A DNA stretch of 7,414 nt from Acidobacteriota bacterium (GTDB lineage: Bacteria > Acidobacteriota > Terriglobia > Terriglobales > Acidobacteriaceae): positions 1-7,414 of the forward strand of contig JAJZDO010000472.1 of assembly GCA_021805955.1 (NCBI GenBank). The letters run 5' to 3'. Made by a program: the position numbers and the translations under genes. This document shows, one piece after another, positions 5,852 through 7,414 of this stretch; within the stretch, counting starts at the first letter, position 1; each line of letters begins with the position of its first letter. The notes under the pieces were generated by a model. That model had not been told where the DNA came from. It saw only the letters and a list, made by a program, of their open reading frames with translations, and did not search any database.

Positions 5852-6022
5852 TGTCCTGAGTCTTAAATTCGTTAAAGAAATCATTTTCGGTCTTGTATCG
5901 GGGCTCGGCTTTAGCCGTGCCGAAAATGGCGCAAAACAGATGGGCTTGAGCCACTGAGTGCTGCTGTTCGAATCACTTCCATGCATCGAATTGTTGAATG
6001 AACTTCAGACTCAGGACTCTAG
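5848..6022. mobile_element. MITE-like palindromic element B
   Basis: 175 bases bounded by CTAG at 5848-5851 and 6019-6022. The terminal arms (5848-5882 and 5988-6022, inverted) match at 28 of 35 positions and both contain GTCCTGAGTCT directly after the end. Inside is a second hairpin: CATTTTCGG (5882-5890) pairs with CCGAAAATG (5920-5928) and encloses a small stem CGGC-TTTA-GCCG. The left CTAG is shared with element A. The right CTAG contains the glnA stop codon. No open frame of note lies within it. Read as a non-autonomous inverted-repeat element; its transposition history is inferred. Confidence 0.65.
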
Positions 6023-7414
6023 AACATGTTCCAGAGCATTTGGTTGTAGACATCGTGGTGGTACTGGATCTCTGGAACCTTGACGTAGGTACCCAGCAGT
6101 CGGGCACAGCGGTCGGCGGCAGCCTGTTTCAGGTCCGCATAGCGGCCCTTGACGTCGGCGCCCAGCAGCTTGGTCGTCCAGGCGGCATCGCGGAAATCCT
6201 CAATCGCCGTGTAGATATTGTCCGGCAGGTAGCGTTCCGCCTGGCGCAGGTTTTTGACATTCAACATGTCGCCATGCAATCCAGACTTGAAGATCGAATA
6301 CAAGACCAGATAAGGATTGGCGTCCGGACTGACCGAACGCACTTCGACGCGCGCGCTCTTCTCATTGCCGATCGGAATTCGGATCATCGAGCCGCGATCC
6401 ACTGCCGAAGCCTTGAGCTGGTTGGGCGCTTCAAAGTGCGGGTCCAGACGACGATACGCATTCACGCTGGCATTCAGCAGCAGACAGAGGTCATTGCCAT
6501 GCGTCAGAATGCGGTCCACGAATGTCCAGGCTAATTCGCTGACCTTCTCTTCACCCTTGGCATCCCAGAAGAGGTTCTTCCCTTCCTTGCTGACGGAAAT
6601 GTTCGTGTGCATGCCGCTGCCATTCACGCCCACCACCGGCTTGGGCAGAAAGGATGCCGTCATTCCCATGTTGGTCGCTACCTGGCGGCAGATCAATTTG
6701 TAGAGTTGGATCTGGTCTGCGGCCGCAACGACTTCGCCATAGCCGTAATTGATCTCAAACTGCGAGGGAGCCACCTCCGGGTGGTCCTTCTCATTCTCGA
6801 ATCCCATGGCGCGCTGCACTTCGGCCGTGGTGTCGATGAAGGTGCGCAGCGGATCGCCCGGCAGCGAGTGGTAATAGCCGCCCGTATTGACGTACTCAAA
6901 CTTCCCGGTCTGATAGTAGTTGGCTTCGGCATCGACGCCTTGAAACAGGAAGCCTTCAATCTCATTCGCCGCATTCAGCGTATAACCTTGCGTCTTGTAT
7001 AGCTTGGCGGCAAACTGCTTCAACTCTCCGCGAATGTCGGCGCTGTACGGTTTGCCGTTCTTGTCGATCACTTCGCCGAAGACCAGCACCTTGCCCGAAC
7101 CGAAGACATCCGCCGGCGCCCAGTAGAATGCGCTCCAGTCAATGCCCAGCCGCAAATCGCTCTCCCGCTGCGCCGTGAAACCACGGATCGACGAGCCATC
7201 GAAGGTCAGGTTGTCCCAGCTTTTGACCAAAAATTTCTTGTCGTAGTCGAGCATGTGCAAGCGGCCTTCAAGATCGCTGAAGATCACGGTTACCGCTTTG
7301 ATCCGCTTCTCGTCAGTCAGGTACTTGATCCGCTGTTCCTGGATCTTGTGGGCCGCTACGCGATTCCTGCGCTGCTCCTTGGCCTCCAGATTCAACTCCT
7401 CCAACTCCCCGTTA
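6019..7414 (-). CDS. glnA: Glutamine synthetase, type I (GlnA-like), 5' end open at window edge
   Basis: Would catalyse ATP-dependent ligation of ammonia to glutamate in the cytosol. Numbering from a TTG at 7404 (461 residues), the type I blocks appear in order: LTFDGSSIRGF (67-76), the metal-binding stretch NEIEGFLF (147-154), HPEVAPSQFEI (208-218), NGSGMHTNIS (His266), NAYRRLDPHFEAP with the flap Glu325, DRGSMIRIP (Arg337) and ARVEVRSVSPDANPYL (Glu354, Arg356). The NLYDLP adenylylation site is absent (KNLRQAERYLP instead), so control by GlnE is not expected. The flap and loop region departs from the common EAP-x4-AWS-x2-NRS pattern. The TTG has GGGGAG directly against it with no spacer, and the codons before it (AAC GGG GAG) are open to the edge, so the true start may lie beyond the window. 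TAG at 6021-6019 is the stop. Family very likely; exact substrate less certain. Confidence 0.9.
   Translation of the reverse strand, partial: NGELEELNLEAKEQRRNRVAAHKIQEQRIKYLTDEKRIKAVTVIFSDLEGRLHMLDYDKKFLVKSWDNLTFDGSSIRGFTAQRESDLRLGIDWSAFYWAPADVFGSGKVLVFGEVIDKNGKPYSADIRGELKQFAAKLYKTQGYTLNAANEIEGFLFQGVDAEANYYQTGKFEYVNTGGYYHSLPGDPLRTFIDTTAEVQRAMGFENEKDHPEVAPSQFEINYGYGEVVAAADQIQLYKLICRQVATNMGMTASFLPKPVVGVNGSGMHTNISVSKEGKNLFWDAKGEEKVSELAWTFVDRILTHGNDLCLLLNASVNAYRRLDPHFEAPNQLKASAVDRGSMIRIPIGNEKSARVEVRSVSPDANPYLVLYSIFKSGLHGDMLNVKNLRQAERYLPDNIYTAIEDFRDAAWTTKLLGADVKGRYADLKQAAADRCARLLGTYVKVPEIQYHHDVYNQMLWNMF

Noticed and set aside
5621..6022. CRISPR array
   Set aside because: The repeats are inverted, not direct, and there are no regularly spaced units or cas genes.
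6317..7002. Long plus-strand frames opposite the glutamine synthetase gene (also 5998-6534)
   Set aside because: They are antisense to a clearly conserved enzyme, show no recognisable domains, and have the Arg/His/Val-rich composition typical of frames opposite GC-rich genes.

Overview
The window reads as chromosomal DNA of a moderately GC-rich Gram-negative bacterium, most likely an Acidobacteriota (Terriglobales-like) genome. This is inferred from the style of the proteins (a soluble GAF kinase with an 'AHAYKTPLTAI' H-box, a BBP2-type outer-membrane barrel, a divergent type I glutamine synthetase) and from stacked palindromic repeats between genes. It was not tested by any search. An outer membrane is directly supported by a signal-peptide beta-barrel protein ending in Phe.

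Layout, left to right. 1-197: no long gene, but a hairpin (58-84) and a possible 27-codon ORF with a good ribosome binding site (101-184). 198-274: tRNA-Arg(CCU) on the minus strand. 275-827: no confident gene. 828-3684, minus strand: a compact cluster, transcribed from right to left, of a cytosolic GAF-domain histidine kinase, a KdpE-like response regulator overlapping it by 8 bases, and a GlpF-type aquaglyceroporin. 3685-4182: an AT-rich divergent control region. 4183-5409, plus strand: a putative outer-membrane porin. 5410-6018: a non-coding block between convergent genes holding a perfect 20-bp hairpin and two abutting palindromic MITE-like elements, each bounded by CTAG. 6019-7414, minus strand: a glutamine synthetase whose stop codon lies inside the terminal CTAG of the second element. 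Its reading frame is still open at the window edge.

How the genes may work together (inference): the kinase and regulator lie upstream of an inner-membrane glycerol/water channel and are divergent from an outer-membrane pore. The four genes could form a locally controlled solute-permeability or osmotic response module using KdpE-like signalling without KdpD's membrane sensor. No kdpFABC genes are present in the window.

The most distinctive structure is the repeat block at 5555-6022. The two elements share one CTAG, and one end coincides with the glnA stop codon. This is what IS630/Tc1-type insertion at C-TA-G with TA duplication would produce.
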